Shown here: positions 40,543 to 49,934 of the stretch, one piece after another
Position numbering within the stretch: position 1 is the first letter of the stretch
How the letters are laid out: the number at the start of each line of letters is the position of its first letter
From: JANQPX01 sp050633905
GTDB taxonomy: Bacteria > Pseudomonadota > Alphaproteobacteria > Geminicoccales > Geminicoccaceae
NCBI GenBank assembly: GCA_050633905.1
Contig: JBOEHJ010000045.1
Coordinates: 3,576-67,575, forward strand
Length of the DNA stretch: 64,000 nucleotides
Reading direction: 5' to 3'
Made by a program: the position numbers and the translations under genes
Notes under the pieces: generated by a model
The model's database searches: none
What the model was told of the DNA's origin: nothing
Seen by the model: the letters and a program-made list of their open reading frames with translations, nothing else

Positions 40543-41463
40543 TCACATGGTCGGTTGGCGCGGGTCGGGCTTAATCGGCATTGGGACAAACAGCCTCTCC
40601 GGCATCCTGCCCTGGACGCCGTTCAAGGCGATCGCCGGCCCGCCCTGCCCACCTGGCAAGGGAGCTAGCTCGACATCGGCCGGGGTTTCCAGCTGGTGGA
40701 TGCCCGCTTGTACCTTAAGATGGGATCGATAAACCTCGCAGCCCCTGGAGGAAAGGTCGCCAAGCACGGCTGAAAGGATCCCTTGGTCCATAGCCTGTCT
40801 GCAGGCGGCAGCGACCTGGGCGCGCTCGTCGTCGCTAAGCTCCTGATCATCGAAATCCGCAAATGTCGGGCTCTTGACCTCGGTCACCGACGGTGCATCC
40901 GTCACATGGGTGCTGATGCCTATCTCGTCATAGTAGCGGGAAGCACCCGGATGAATTGGTAAATCGGTTTTGGCTAATGCTAAATCGAAGGCCGTCTCCC
41001 CAAGGCTTTCTTTGGTGCCGGAGAAGAAATGATCATTCTCGAAGATCGCCCGCGTGATGCGATAGATGACATCGTCGGCAACATCCCGATGTGCCAGAAT
41101 TTGGGCAGGGCTTCCCTGATCCGCGGCACGTACTTCCGGCCAAAGTGTCACGACGGTTCGCATCAGATCGGAAGGCGGTGATGTCATGGGTCCATCGAAC
41201 AGTGCGATCTCAACATCGGAGGCCTCTAAGGAGGCAAGCCGTTGGCGCCCCTCCGCCATCTCGATACTGGCAAGCTCGATACCGTAACGGGGTTTGAGGG
41301 CGATTTGCCCCATGGCCCAAAGCTCGGTGCCCAAGACGAAACTCTCGCTGCCGGGCTCGCCGATGGCCATGTGGACTCGGTGGTCTATTGGTGTCTGCGC
41401 GACACTCGCAACCGAGCTCCAACTGACAAGAACGACGGCTAAAATTGGTAGGGACTTCAACAT
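40543..41463 (-). CDS. Shortened TAXI-type periplasmic protein (paralogue of the 14-kb gene)
   Basis: It has a signal peptide (SLPILAVVLVSWSSVASVAQ). Its N-terminal GEPGSESFVLGTELWAMGQI and its later LPIHPGASRYYDEIG match the gene at 14097-15041, including the shared phrase GEPGSESFVLG. Like that gene it keeps only the two ends of a TAXI binding protein (QILAHRDVADDVIYRITRAI is the usual C-terminal helix) and lacks the central lobe. After residue 205 the tail differs: acidic, two Cys, Pro-rich, with no OmpA pattern. No TRAP permease is near. The start is ATG 41463; GTG 41466 is possible. The function is unknown. Confidence 0.7.
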   Translation of the reverse strand: MLKSLPILAVVLVSWSSVASVAQTPIDHRVHMAIGEPGSESFVLGTELWAMGQIALKPRYGIELASIEMAEGRQRLASLEASDVEIALFDGPMTSPPSDLMRTVVTLWPEVRAADQGSPAQILAHRDVADDVIYRITRAIFENDHFFSGTKESLGETAFDLALAKTDLPIHPGASRYYDEIGISTHVTDAPSVTEVKSPTFADFDDQELSDDERAQVAAACRQAMDQGILSAVLGDLSSRGCEVYRSHLKVQAGIHQLETPADVELAPLPGGQGGPAIALNGVQGRMPERLFVPMPIKPDPRQPTM

Positions 41464-41466
41464 CAC

Positions 41467-41806
41467 GGCTCCAACGGTTTGTTAGGTTGTTTTTTCATGT
41501 CGAATAGCTGGAGGCGTAAGAAATTGTAAAAGTTCATCAAGTCTGTTCGGCAACTTAACCGCTAACAATGTAGCATTGATATTCTTCCATTTGGATAATT
41601 TTTTTCGCAAATTTAGCTTTTTTTTACGACATCGTCACCAATTACCGCCCCAGCAATCCAAAGGATTTCACTCTATCGAATGGTTGAGAGGGCGCGCGTG
41701 GGCTGGTTGCAAATGATCGCAAGAATGCTCAAATGTCCTGATATCTACGTTCAATCGATCCGAGCTGGCTAAGCCTATGTTAACCGTGCCCTGACATGTT
41801 CTGTCG
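41467..41806. other. AT-rich promoter-side gap
   Basis: This segment is rich in A/T runs (for example at 41588-41632) and lies upstream of the second TAXI-like gene. No gene or clear operator was seen. Confidence 0.35.
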
Positions 41807-41990
41807 TGATCCACGGTACCCTGCGAATCCGCATGCCCGCCGGTGAGGAGGGCAGGGCTCAGACTCCCAGGATCGCATCGATCAAGTCAGGATGGTGAAG
41901 GTCAAAGGCTAAGGAAACGTTAATTCGGGCGTTGGCTCGAAGCATGGCCCAAGGTCATGGGATGAACGTCGAGATCAAGGCATTAATGCT
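41807..41990. repeat. Repeat A, copy 4, with conserved tail
   Basis: The arms near 41807-41830 (TGATCCACGGTACCCTGCGA) and 41861-41884 (AGACTCCCAGGATCGCATCG) are the most diverged of the six. The tail is well kept: GTCAGGATGGTGAAGG, CTAAGGAAACGTTAATTCGG then GCGTTGGCTCGAAG and GATGAACGTCGAGATCA, matching copies 1 and 3. Confidence 0.65.
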
Positions 41991-41999
41991 GTAGAGCTA

Positions 42000-42045
42000 G
42001 AAAGGGCTGGCGCGGCGTCAACCTCATCGGGAATTGCTCTAGAAA
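42000..42045 (+). repeat. Repeat B, copy 3 (partial)
   Basis: AAAGGGCTGGCGCGGCGTCA then ACCTCATCGGGAATTGCTCT matches AGGGCTGGCGCCGCATAAAC then ATCATCGGGAATGCGCT at 60770-60803. It follows repeat A directly. Confidence 0.6.
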
Positions 42046-42164
42046 TGGCCCCGGTAAGCATGACCACATCTTACGAATTGCTCAGCGGGGGCGTCATCTT
42101 TCGTCGCAAAAGAAATTCAGGATTTGATGTCATTCAAATGATGTGGTCCCATCGCAAGCGGCGG

Positions 42165-42794
42165 TTAGACGCTTAGATTGAAGGCGATGGAAATGCGTGT
42201 CTGGTTGCCGTGATAAGGGCGAACGGCATGTTGCAGCCAGGAGGGGAACAGGATCATCTGCCCTGCTTTGGGATAGATCAGCTCGCTTGCACCGACCGAA
42301 AGACCACCCGGCGTGGAAAAGCAGAGATTAGGCGCATACATCGCGGGGGCGACGCCGCGCGGGTCCTGCATCTCGAAGGCACCATCTAACTCGGTATCAT
42401 CGCCAATGCCGCCGTCATCAACATAATAGGTGCCTGACCAAAAGGCGCCGGGATGAGTATGAAACTCATTGCCATGGCCCCGGCGGTTGATATTGGCCCA
42501 GGCGTTCATCTTCCAAGCGATCTTCACCGCCTTACCATCCCGATTCGCGGTCATCTTGGTCGCTAGCTTGGCGGCAGCTTCCAACATCCGCCGACCGCTA
42601 GCTCCGCCCCAGCGCTCGAAATCATGTTCCGACTGCCAGCCGCCAAGATTACTATGCTGCCGCCCCTCGCTCTCCTGTTCCTTCAACAGCACCACGTCCC
42701 TGATTTCGGCATTCAACGCCACCGCATCCGGCAACACTACAACCGCCACCGGCGTCGCAAAATAACTCCGAAGCTCGATATTCACCTGCTGCAT
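42165..42794 (-). CDS. 2OG-Fe(II) oxygenase-like protein (TIGR02466 type)
   Basis: This is a double-stranded beta-helix oxygenase of 209 residues. The likely iron ligands lie in NEFHTHPGAFWSGTYYVDDG and FPSWLQHAVRPYHGNQTRIS, which hold the second His and the Arg that binds 2-oxoglutarate. ATG 42794 is chosen since the family starts with a strand like VNIELRSYFATPVAVVVLPD; the open frame reaches 42947 but those residues are not family-like. The substrate is unknown. Members of this family are common in marine bacteria and cyanophages. Confidence 0.82.
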   Translation of the reverse strand: MQQVNIELRSYFATPVAVVVLPDAVALNAEIRDVVLLKEQESEGRQHSNLGGWQSEHDFERWGGASGRRMLEAAAKLATKMTANRDGKAVKIAWKMNAWANINRRGHGNEFHTHPGAFWSGTYYVDDGGIGDDTELDGAFEMQDPRGVAPAMYAPNLCFSTPGGLSVGASELIYPKAGQMILFPSWLQHAVRPYHGNQTRISIAFNLSV

Positions 42795-43056
42795 GGGCTT
42801 AACCTTATGGGCGCTGTTCTTCGGCCGGTCTCTCTGTGCCAAAAAAAGCTCTAGCAGGCAGTATTTAGGCTGTCCACGGCTGGGGTTCGCGAGATATTTT
42901 TTGAACGAAGTCTTGTAACTGCTTTGACCACAAGATAGCGGACGCAAGCATTCCTTCCGCTTCGTGCCATCACAAGCGGCTATTTATGGGTGTTTGAAAG
43001 CCCACCTAAGCCAATAATTACTGACCCCATTCGGGATTGGGAGAGGGATCATCGAT

Positions 43057-43923
43057 ATGAGATTGGGCGTGATAGGCTGTGGAAATATGGGCGGTGGCAT
43101 GGCGGCGCATTTGCTTGAATGCGGGCAAGACGTGCGTTGCTATGATCCGGCCCCGGATGTCTTGAGGGGCTTGAAAACCCTGGGCGCAATAGGTGCTGCT
43201 TCCGCTTACATTCTCGCGCTGGAATGCGATGTGATTGTTCTGTCGCTCCCGAGTGCGGCTGTCGTATGCGCGGTGATGGCTGAGATCACGCCAGTCTTAC
43301 AACCGGGTTCCGTGGTTCTGGACACCTCGACCTCCGAACCTGAGACGTCGAAGGCGATGGCGGCTCTGGCCGCGACTAAGGGCTTTGCGTTCGTGGACGG
43401 GCCGGTCAGTGGTGGCCCCTCTGCAGCCCGCTCGGGCTCGATGACCATGCTGCTCGGTGGTGATGACGATGCGATCAATCGTCTTAAGCCGGTAACCGAT
43501 CTTCTCACGGCCAAAACGGTTGTCGTCGGCGGCTCAGGTGCGGGCCACGCTGCCAAGATCGCCAATAACATGCTCTGCGCCGCCAATCTCGTCCTGGTCG
43601 CGGAAGCCATTCGGCTGGGCAAGGCAGCCGGTGTCGAGGCTAAGGATTTGTTGGAGGGCATCAATGCAGGCTCGGGGCGAAGTGGCGTCAGCGAAGTCAA
43701 TTTTCCAAGATGGGTTTTGAATGAAGCTTTTGATTCCGGTTTTACCATGGGGTTGATGCGCAAGGACGTGAACCTCGCCATGGATCTCGCCAAGAGCAGT
43801 GGAATCGACCTGGACGGGTTCGCGACGATTGCCCGCATCTGGCTGGAGGGTTCAATAAAGATTTCGGATCAAGCCGACTTCAATGAAATCACAAAGTTTG
43901 CCGGCAAAGGGGCGAAGGAATGA
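43057..43923 (+). CDS. Beta-hydroxyacid dehydrogenase, second copy
   Basis: The product is an NAD(P)-dependent dehydrogenase of 288 residues in the 3-hydroxyisobutyrate dehydrogenase family. Its parts are the nucleotide loop RLGVIGCGNMGGGMAAHLL, substrate loop VDGPVSGGPSAARSGSMTML, and catalytic Lys in GSGAGHAAKIANNMLCAANL. A GAGAGGGAT box precedes the ATG. Its stop overlaps the start of the aldehyde dehydrogenase gene by four bases (ATGA), so the two work in one pathway, likely oxidising a hydroxy acid or alcohol intermediate further. It is only moderately similar to the copy at 37.6 kb. Confidence 0.9.
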   Translation: MRLGVIGCGNMGGGMAAHLLECGQDVRCYDPAPDVLRGLKTLGAIGAASAYILALECDVIVLSLPSAAVVCAVMAEITPVLQPGSVVLDTSTSEPETSKAMAALAATKGFAFVDGPVSGGPSAARSGSMTMLLGGDDDAINRLKPVTDLLTAKTVVVGGSGAGHAAKIANNMLCAANLVLVAEAIRLGKAAGVEAKDLLEGINAGSGRSGVSEVNFPRWVLNEAFDSGFTMGLMRKDVNLAMDLAKSSGIDLDGFATIARIWLEGSIKISDQADFNEITKFAGKGAKE

Positions 43924-45428
43924 GCGAACGCAAAAGGATCTTCACCGATGTCATGACAGCGCTTGGTCTGAGGTCTCACCCACAAAATCTGATCGGGGGC
44001 GAACTCGTCGATGGTGAGGGCGAGACTATCTCGCTAGTCGATCCGTTCACCGAGGAAGTACTGACAGATTATCCCGATGCCGGCGCTGATCTTGCCAGAA
44101 TGGCCTGCCAGGCGGCAGCAGATGCCCAGTGCAACTGGATCAAAGGCTATTCGGCAGCGGCACGCGGACAGGTTCTGCAGGATATTGCGCGATCCGTTAT
44201 CGAGCAGGCAGAGTCCCTGGCCCGCCTTGAGACGCTGGTTGCAGGCAAACCCATTCGTGATTGCCGGGTCGAGGTCGCCAAGGTCGCGGAGATGCTCGCC
44301 TATTATGGCGGTTGGGCGGATAAGCTACACGGTGAGGTCATCCCCGTTCCCACCGGACATCTCAATTACACCTTGCGCGAACCTTTGGGGGTCGTCTTTC
44401 AGATCACACCTTGGAATGCGCCCATCTTCACGGCTGGATGGCAGATTGCTCCTGCAATCGCCACAGGCAACGGCGTGGTCATCAAGCCCAGCGAGCTGAC
44501 CCCTTTAACCACCGTGGCGCTGGTTCGGTTGGCTGAGAAAGCCGGATTGCCGAGAGGCCTTGTGAATGTCCTCTGTGGCCTTGGCCCGACAAGTGGACAA
44601 GCTGCCATTGAGCATGAAGCCGTTCGAAAAATCGTTTTCGTTGGCTCCCCGGAAACGGGACGTCGGGTCGCCGTTGCCGCAGCAGGGCTGCTCAAGCCGG
44701 TGCTTCTCGAACTGGGTGGGAAATCCGCCAATATCGTCTTTAAGGACGCCAATCTCCAACATGCCTGTCTTGGCGCGCAGGCAGCGATTTTCTCCGGTGC
44801 AGGACAAAGCTGTGTCGCGGGATCGCGCCTACTGGTCCAACGTTCGGCTCATGCGGAATTGTTAGAGATGCTGTCGAAGGGGATGAATGCGATCCGCCTT
44901 GGCGATCCCTTGGACGAAGCGACCGAGATCGGGCCGATCAGTAATGCGCGCCAGTTTGCGCATGTCAGTTCCATGATCGATGGCGCACGTGTCGAAGGGG
45001 CGGACATTCTGACCCGTCAAACCAGGCCCGATGCCGGTTTTTTTATCCCACCGACGGTTCTCTGCGGTCTTTCCAACCAAGCGGAGGCCGCACGGAACGA
45101 GATCTTCGGTCCTGTGGTCGCGGTCATCCCTTTCGACGATGAAGACGAAGCCGTTCATCTCGCCAATGACACATCCTTTGGCCTTGCTGGAGCCGTCTGG
45201 ACGCGTGATGTCGGGCGGGCTCATCGGATGGCGGAAGCTGTCCGGGCGGGTACGTTCTGGATCAACAGCTACAAGGCCATCCACGTCTCCTCGCCTTTCG
45301 GGGGATCACTGAATTCCGGCTTCGGTCGCTCCAGCGGCACTGACGCGCTGATGGAGTACACTGCCGCCAAGAGTGTCTGGCTCGACAGCGCCGCCACGCC
45401 GAAGATTGCCTTCGGTTATGTCTCCTAG
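43920..45428 (+). CDS. NAD(P)-dependent aldehyde dehydrogenase
   Basis: This 502-residue ALDH-superfamily enzyme oxidises an aldehyde to an acid. It has the catalytic Cys near residue 298 in GAGQSCVAGSRLLVQ, the general-base Glu in LLELGGKSANIVF, the NAD-binding VVIKPSELTPLTT, and the conserved ITPWNAPIFTAGWQIAPAIA and EIFGPVVAVIPFDDEDEA. It overlaps the dehydrogenase gene upstream and is followed 69 bp later by a VOC gene. The substrate is unknown. Repeat C starts at its stop. Confidence 0.93.
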   Translation: MSERKRIFTDVMTALGLRSHPQNLIGGELVDGEGETISLVDPFTEEVLTDYPDAGADLARMACQAAADAQCNWIKGYSAAARGQVLQDIARSVIEQAESLARLETLVAGKPIRDCRVEVAKVAEMLAYYGGWADKLHGEVIPVPTGHLNYTLREPLGVVFQITPWNAPIFTAGWQIAPAIATGNGVVIKPSELTPLTTVALVRLAEKAGLPRGLVNVLCGLGPTSGQAAIEHEAVRKIVFVGSPETGRRVAVAAAGLLKPVLLELGGKSANIVFKDANLQHACLGAQAAIFSGAGQSCVAGSRLLVQRSAHAELLEMLSKGMNAIRLGDPLDEATEIGPISNARQFAHVSSMIDGARVEGADILTRQTRPDAGFFIPPTVLCGLSNQAEAARNEIFGPVVAVIPFDDEDEAVHLANDTSFGLAGAVWTRDVGRAHRMAEAVRAGTFWINSYKAIHVSSPFGGSLNSGFGRSSGTDALMEYTAAKSVWLDSAATPKIAFGYVS

Positions 45429-45465
45429 CAGCATGGCCACATCATTGGGTCTATGGCTGCACTCT
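45429..45465 (+). repeat. Repeat C, copy 4 (after the aldehyde dehydrogenase stop)
   Basis: CAGCATGGCCACATCATTGG then GTCTATGGCTGC follows the TAG directly. It matches GGCCACCTCAGTTGGT of the bcp copy with some changes. Confidence 0.5.
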
Positions 45466-45497
45466 AGGCCTGTATTCATGACTGTGAGATAGGTGAA

Positions 45498-46379
45498 ATG
45501 AACGCCTCGTTCGGCATAGATCACCCGTTGATTGCCGTCCACGATATTGATCTATTTCGTGACCGGCTGATTTCGCTCGGGTTCAACATGACCGCCATCG
45601 GCAAGCATCCATGGGGCACAAGCACTAGCCTTGCAATGTTCGAAGGCTGCCTTATTGAAATCATGGGCATCGATGACGAAAGCCTGCTGGACGCGTATCC
45701 CGCCGGCGATTTTTGCTTTGGCCGCCATGTTTACGACCATCTTCAAGAACGCGAAGGTATTGCGCTCACGGCACTGCACAGCACGGATTGCGTGGCCGAT
45801 GCCAAACGCGCTGAGGAGGCTGCATTTACAGTGAGCGGCCATCTCGAGTTTGGCCGCGATGTGAAGCTGCCAGACGGCCGAGCCGACCGCACCAGGACGA
45901 CGCTTGCGCTGATGCCGGATGCACGCTGGCCGCGTCTCTCGTTCTTTCTTTGCCAACAGCATCGACCGGAGTTGATCTATGTTCCCGAATGGCTGGATCA
46001 TCCGAACACTGTTGATGGCATTTGCGGCGTGACGGTTCTGGCTGAAGATGAGGACAACGATGCCCTGATCGGCAAATTCGTAGATCTCTACGGTCCTGCG
46101 GAGAGGCTCGAAGGCGGTTTCCAAATCAGCACGGCAAATGGTCCGATCCGGGTGCAATCAAGGCAGACCGTTGAACGCGATTTCGGCATGCTTCCGGGTG
46201 TCATCACTGCCAGCAGTGAACCCTGCATCATCGCCTTGGACTTACGACACAAGAACACAAATCAGCTTCGCCAATGGGTTGCAAATAGTGGTTTGGACCA
46301 CAAGGAAGCGGGCGAAACGCTGACGTTGACCAACTTGGCCGACACGGGAAACACATTTTTGAGATTTTACAAATCGTAG
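45498..46379 (+). CDS. VOC / glyoxalase-like domain protein
   Basis: The 293-residue protein has the PF13468-type glyoxalase-like fold. GIDHPLIAVHDIDLFRDRLI then LGFNMTAIGKHPWGTSTSLA opens the first VOC module with its His ligand, and EWLDHPNTVDGICGVTVLAE opens the second. AGGTGAA precedes the ATG. It probably belongs to the operon of dehydrogenase and aldehyde dehydrogenase and could isomerise or cleave an intermediate. The true reaction is unknown. Confidence 0.82.
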   Translation: MNASFGIDHPLIAVHDIDLFRDRLISLGFNMTAIGKHPWGTSTSLAMFEGCLIEIMGIDDESLLDAYPAGDFCFGRHVYDHLQEREGIALTALHSTDCVADAKRAEEAAFTVSGHLEFGRDVKLPDGRADRTRTTLALMPDARWPRLSFFLCQQHRPELIYVPEWLDHPNTVDGICGVTVLAEDEDNDALIGKFVDLYGPAERLEGGFQISTANGPIRVQSRQTVERDFGMLPGVITASSEPCIIALDLRHKNTNQLRQWVANSGLDHKEAGETLTLTNLADTGNTFLRFYKS

Positions 46380-46534
46380 CGTCTGGGCTGATTGAGGATC
46401 GTGTGTGAGCAAATAAAACTTGATGTTTGGAGGACTCTCTGACGATAGACCTCGGCTTTATAGCGGCAGCTGCGGAAGCTAGCGGCCTTGCTCCGGTGTC
46501 TGCTTTGCACCCGGAGGCAACCGAAACGCTGACT

Positions 46535-46992
46535 TCTCAAACGTGCCAATCCCGGATGATCATAAGAACGTCTTCCCAGCGACCAATGAAACAGGCGTAC
46601 TTCTTCCTTGATGGGAAGCATCGTTGATGCTGGAAACTCGTTTCTGTTTCGGCCGTTTTCTGCAAACTCCCAATTTTCGTTGCCATAAGAACGGAACCAG
46701 TTGCCGCTATCATCGTGCCACCCATAGGCGTAGCGAACAGCGATGCGATTGTCGGTGAATGCCCATAATTCCTTCATCAAACGATCGTCCAGCTCCTTGA
46801 TCCACTTGGCGGTCAAGAGCGCCTCCGCTTTGGCACGATGATTGACGGACGTTGCTCGGTTGCGCCATCTGGTATCCGGCGTGTAGGCGAGTGCTACCTT
46901 GGCTGCATCAGTTGTGTTCCAACCGTCTTCGGCGAGGCGCACCTTTTGGTGGGGGGGCTCAGTGAAGGGCGGAAGGGCGCGCGCGTTTCCAT
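46535..46992 (-). pseudogene. Broken DUF1348 (NTF2-like) gene with several frameshifts
   Basis: The main frame reads KVRLAEDGWNTTDAAKVALA then ELWAFTDNRIAVRYAYGWHD and GNWFRSYGNENWEFAENG, plainly DUF1348. Three breaks are visible. The likely start ATG 46992 (METRAP) is one frame off from LPPFTE in a GC run. Near 46625-46645 the main frame gives EFPASTML, while the expected RxASINDLP is found in another frame as RVSSINDA before PIKEE resumes. After DHPGLAR the stop is missed and about 50 unrelated residues follow. It lies 27 bp after the PNPOx-FNR gene as last member of that cluster. Confidence 0.75.
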
Positions 46993-47018
46993 GATGCCAT
47001 CTCTCTTTCGGGGGATGA

Positions 47019-49097
47019 TCAGAGGTCGAGCTCGACCTTTTCCGATCCCTTGGCGGGCACGGCGCAGCAGATCAGCACCTCGCCCGACGCATGATCGGTG
47101 CTGGGTTGGGTGCGATACGCGATCGATCCGGATTTAAGCTTGGTAACGCAGGTTCCACAGGAACCCTTTCGACAGCCATACTCTGGGTTGAGGCCGTGGT
47201 TCTCGGCAAGTTCTAGAAGTGTTGCGTCGCCTTTGTACCAACGTTGCTCAAAACCGGATTTGATAAAGTTGACGACGGCTTCCTCAGCCTCTTCTTCATG
47301 CACCATCAACGGCGCACCATCATCGGGATTGCGTTTTAGCGATGCGGGTCCAAAGGCTTCTGCAAAAATCCTAACGTCACGCACGCCGAGGCCACGCAAT
47401 ATGTTGTAGAGCACTTGCATGAAAGGAGGAGGGCCGCAGAGGAAAAAGTCATAATCATCAAGCGGCAGTGTCTGCTTGAGAATGTCGGCGGTAATATAAC
47501 CGGTGCCATTGAAATTGACCCCAGGCTTCTCTTCGGCCATGGGCTTGCTGATGATTGAAAAATAGCGGATGCCCCGTTCAGTGCCTTGCTCAAGATCGCG
47601 AAAGGCTTGGTAGAAGGCGCGTTGATCCGTGGTCTGTGCTGCATGAAAAATGGTCAGCGGGCGCAGGTGGCGTGTGCGCAGGCTTTCGACCACGATATGG
47701 CGCGCCATCGAGATCATCGGCGTGATGCCGACGCCGCCTGCCAGCAGGACGGCTGGGCGGTGTTCGGCGGCATCGATGAAGAATTCGCCGGAAGGGGCTT
47801 TGGCCTCGATATGGTCACCAGTTTTGAGGCGATCATGTAGGTGCTTGGAGACCGTGCCCTCATCCTCGCGCTTTACCGAAATCCGATAATGGAGATCGGC
47901 GGGTGCCGAAGAGACTGTATAGGTGCGGATAGCTGGCTTTTCGGCATCAGGAGGGGTGACACGGATGGTCAGGAACTGCCCTGCTTCGAATGGCAGTAAA
48001 ACATCGCCATCGGTCGGCTCCAGATAGAATGAGCGGATGATCGAGCTCTCATCCTCGATCCGGACAATTCGAAAGTCACGCCAGGTCTGGCGTTTGGCTT
48101 CGAGGGCCTTTCTCGCATCAGCGTCCTTCCAACTATCGGTCAAAAGGCTGTTGGGCGAGAAATCGCCCAGGGTCGAGCGGAACGGCAAGGCATCTTCCAG
48201 CCAGAGACCATGATCGAGGATAAACCGCCAACCGCGCTCGGCACCTTTGAAGGATGTGACATCCTCGTGGTCTTCATCGAGCAGTTCGACGGTGCCTGTA
48301 AGCATCAGGAGATCACCGGTCTCGAAGTCAGGAAAAACCAGCCCGGCCTTTGGGTTGAGTAGAAAATTGCCCAGCGTGTTGAAGGCGTAGTTACCGGGAA
48401 AGTCGGGGATGGTGAGGGTGTTGCCGCTGGCCTTGACGAAGCCAGGACGGCCACCGCGGTGGGAGACGTCGACGCCCTTGATTGCTGGATCGCCGTCGGC
48501 CCGAACGAAGCTGGAGACGAAGAAGGCATCCGCGCCTTCGATCAGGGCTTTGGCCTTCTCATCCAAAGCCGAAAAGGCTGATGGCTTACCACCCTTGCCC
48601 ATTGTGCCAGGCTCTCGCGAAAAGTCGACGGACCGATGCTGGATATATTGCGGGCAGTTGCCGAACGACTGGTCGACCGCAAGGGAAAAGCCGTTGTCAT
48701 TCAGCGAGGAGACGCGTCCATTCAGCCGGTTGCGGCGGCGTGAATGCATCTCGATGCCAAGGAGACCGAGTCGAGCGCCAGGCTTGAGGCATTCTCGCAA
48801 AGGATCATGATCCGCGCCAAGGGATGCGATGTCCAGCGTGACCGGGTCGGGTGACGTCATGAAGCCGGGATAGCCGGGCAAAAGGCTTGCCCATGGCCAA
48901 CCTTCACCGTCGACGGCACCGACGACCAAGAACGGGAGCTGACTGAAGAAGTCACGATGCTGGTCCGGCATGAAGGTGCGGATCACCTTTCGCCCGATGC
49001 TTTCGGCCATTTCCCGTTTGCCACTTCGGGCCTGCAAGGCTTGCTCGCCTTCATGATACGGGGACGTGTCCGTGGTTGGGACAGCTGACGTCGTCAT
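47019..49097 (-). CDS. PNPOx-like / FAD-NAD reductase / [2Fe-2S] ferredoxin fusion
   Basis: This multidomain oxidoreductase has 692 residues. The first 290 form a pyridoxamine-phosphate-oxidase-like FMN split barrel (FLVVGAVDGEGWPWASLLPG, LGLLGIEMHSRRRNRLNG). Next comes a ferredoxin-NADP reductase unit with FAD motif AIRTYTVSSAPADLHYRISV and NAD loop AVLLAGGVGITPMISMAR. The C-terminus is a plant-type ferredoxin, EYGCRKGSCGTCVTKLKSG, with the fourth Cys in VLICCAVP. ATG 49097 has GAGG 6 bp upstream. It shares a strand and small gaps with the GST gene and the DUF1348 relic, suggesting an operon for handling electrophiles or xenobiotics. Confidence 0.9.
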   Translation of the reverse strand: MTTSAVPTTDTSPYHEGEQALQARSGKREMAESIGRKVIRTFMPDQHRDFFSQLPFLVVGAVDGEGWPWASLLPGYPGFMTSPDPVTLDIASLGADHDPLRECLKPGARLGLLGIEMHSRRRNRLNGRVSSLNDNGFSLAVDQSFGNCPQYIQHRSVDFSREPGTMGKGGKPSAFSALDEKAKALIEGADAFFVSSFVRADGDPAIKGVDVSHRGGRPGFVKASGNTLTIPDFPGNYAFNTLGNFLLNPKAGLVFPDFETGDLLMLTGTVELLDEDHEDVTSFKGAERGWRFILDHGLWLEDALPFRSTLGDFSPNSLLTDSWKDADARKALEAKRQTWRDFRIVRIEDESSIIRSFYLEPTDGDVLLPFEAGQFLTIRVTPPDAEKPAIRTYTVSSAPADLHYRISVKREDEGTVSKHLHDRLKTGDHIEAKAPSGEFFIDAAEHRPAVLLAGGVGITPMISMARHIVVESLRTRHLRPLTIFHAAQTTDQRAFYQAFRDLEQGTERGIRYFSIISKPMAEEKPGVNFNGTGYITADILKQTLPLDDYDFFLCGPPPFMQVLYNILRGLGVRDVRIFAEAFGPASLKRNPDDGAPLMVHEEEAEEAVVNFIKSGFEQRWYKGDATLLELAENHGLNPEYGCRKGSCGTCVTKLKSGSIAYRTQPSTDHASGEVLICCAVPAKGSEKVELDL

Positions 49098-49168
49098 GGC
49101 AGACCTCGCCGGTTTCCGATGGAATGCAGTTGGATCCGGGGGCCACAAAACCCCCGGAGATGTCGGGC

Positions 49169-49789
49169 TTATGCAGCAAGACCCACCTTGGTCCCCGGCA
49201 TCGGCACGAAGCCGTCCAAGGCCTCGATATTGCCCAGGAGTCGGCGCACATTCGGATAGGGCTCAAGCGAGATGTCGCCTTCCGGCGCATGGGCCGTGTA
49301 AGTATAGATAGCGACATCAGCGATGGTCGGCTTGTCTCCCACTAGGAAGTCTCGGCCCTCCATATGCGCTTCCATTTTGCCGAGCACCTTTGCGGCTGTC
49401 GCCTTAGAGAAGTCAGCATCAAGGGGGGCCTTGAAGACATTGATAATCCGTGCGGCGGCGGGGCCGAAGGCAAGTTCGCCTGCGGCAAGTGTTAGGAATT
49501 TCTGGACTTCGGCTTCGCCCTTGGGATCGGCCGGGATGAAGGAAGGTGCATATTTTCGGGCGAGGTAGACGAGGATCGCATTCGAGTCGCTGATCACGTC
49601 GTCACCATCTTCGATCACCGGCACCTGACCCGCCGGGTTCAATGCGAGAAAGGGAGCCTGCTTATGAGCCCCGCCGGGAAGATCGACGTCGATCACCTCG
49701 TGAGCCACGCCTGCGAGGCTGGCAAAGAGCCGGACACGGTGAGCGTGGCCTGAAAGCGGGAAGCTGTGAATGCGGATGCTATTCGACAT
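49169..49789 (-). CDS. Glutathione S-transferase
   Basis: The product is a 206-residue cytosolic GST. The thioredoxin-like N-terminal half starts IRIHSFPLSGHAHRVRLFAS and has the glutathione-binding cis-Pro loop PAGQVPVIEDGDDVISDSNA. The helical half ends with MEAHMEGRDFLVGDKPTIAD then VAIYTYTAHAPEG, the usual N-capping box region. GGAGA precedes the ATG at 49789; the frame further upstream runs into the promoter region. It is the first gene of the cluster divergent from the LysR regulator. Confidence 0.93.
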   Translation of the reverse strand: MSNSIRIHSFPLSGHAHRVRLFASLAGVAHEVIDVDLPGGAHKQAPFLALNPAGQVPVIEDGDDVISDSNAILVYLARKYAPSFIPADPKGEAEVQKFLTLAAGELAFGPAAARIINVFKAPLDADFSKATAAKVLGKMEAHMEGRDFLVGDKPTIADVAIYTYTAHAPEGDISLEPYPNVRRLLGNIEALDGFVPMPGTKVGLAA

Positions 49790-49934
49790 GGGATGTCTCC
49801 TCTGAAAGCTCTGTCGTGGCTCTGTCCGACGACTGAAATGGACCCTATCAGAGGCTAATAACGTTGATAATGTGCCTGTTTGAGGAATAATTATGTATGT
49901 AATGACGATAATAATGTGATTTTGATGGAGGTTT

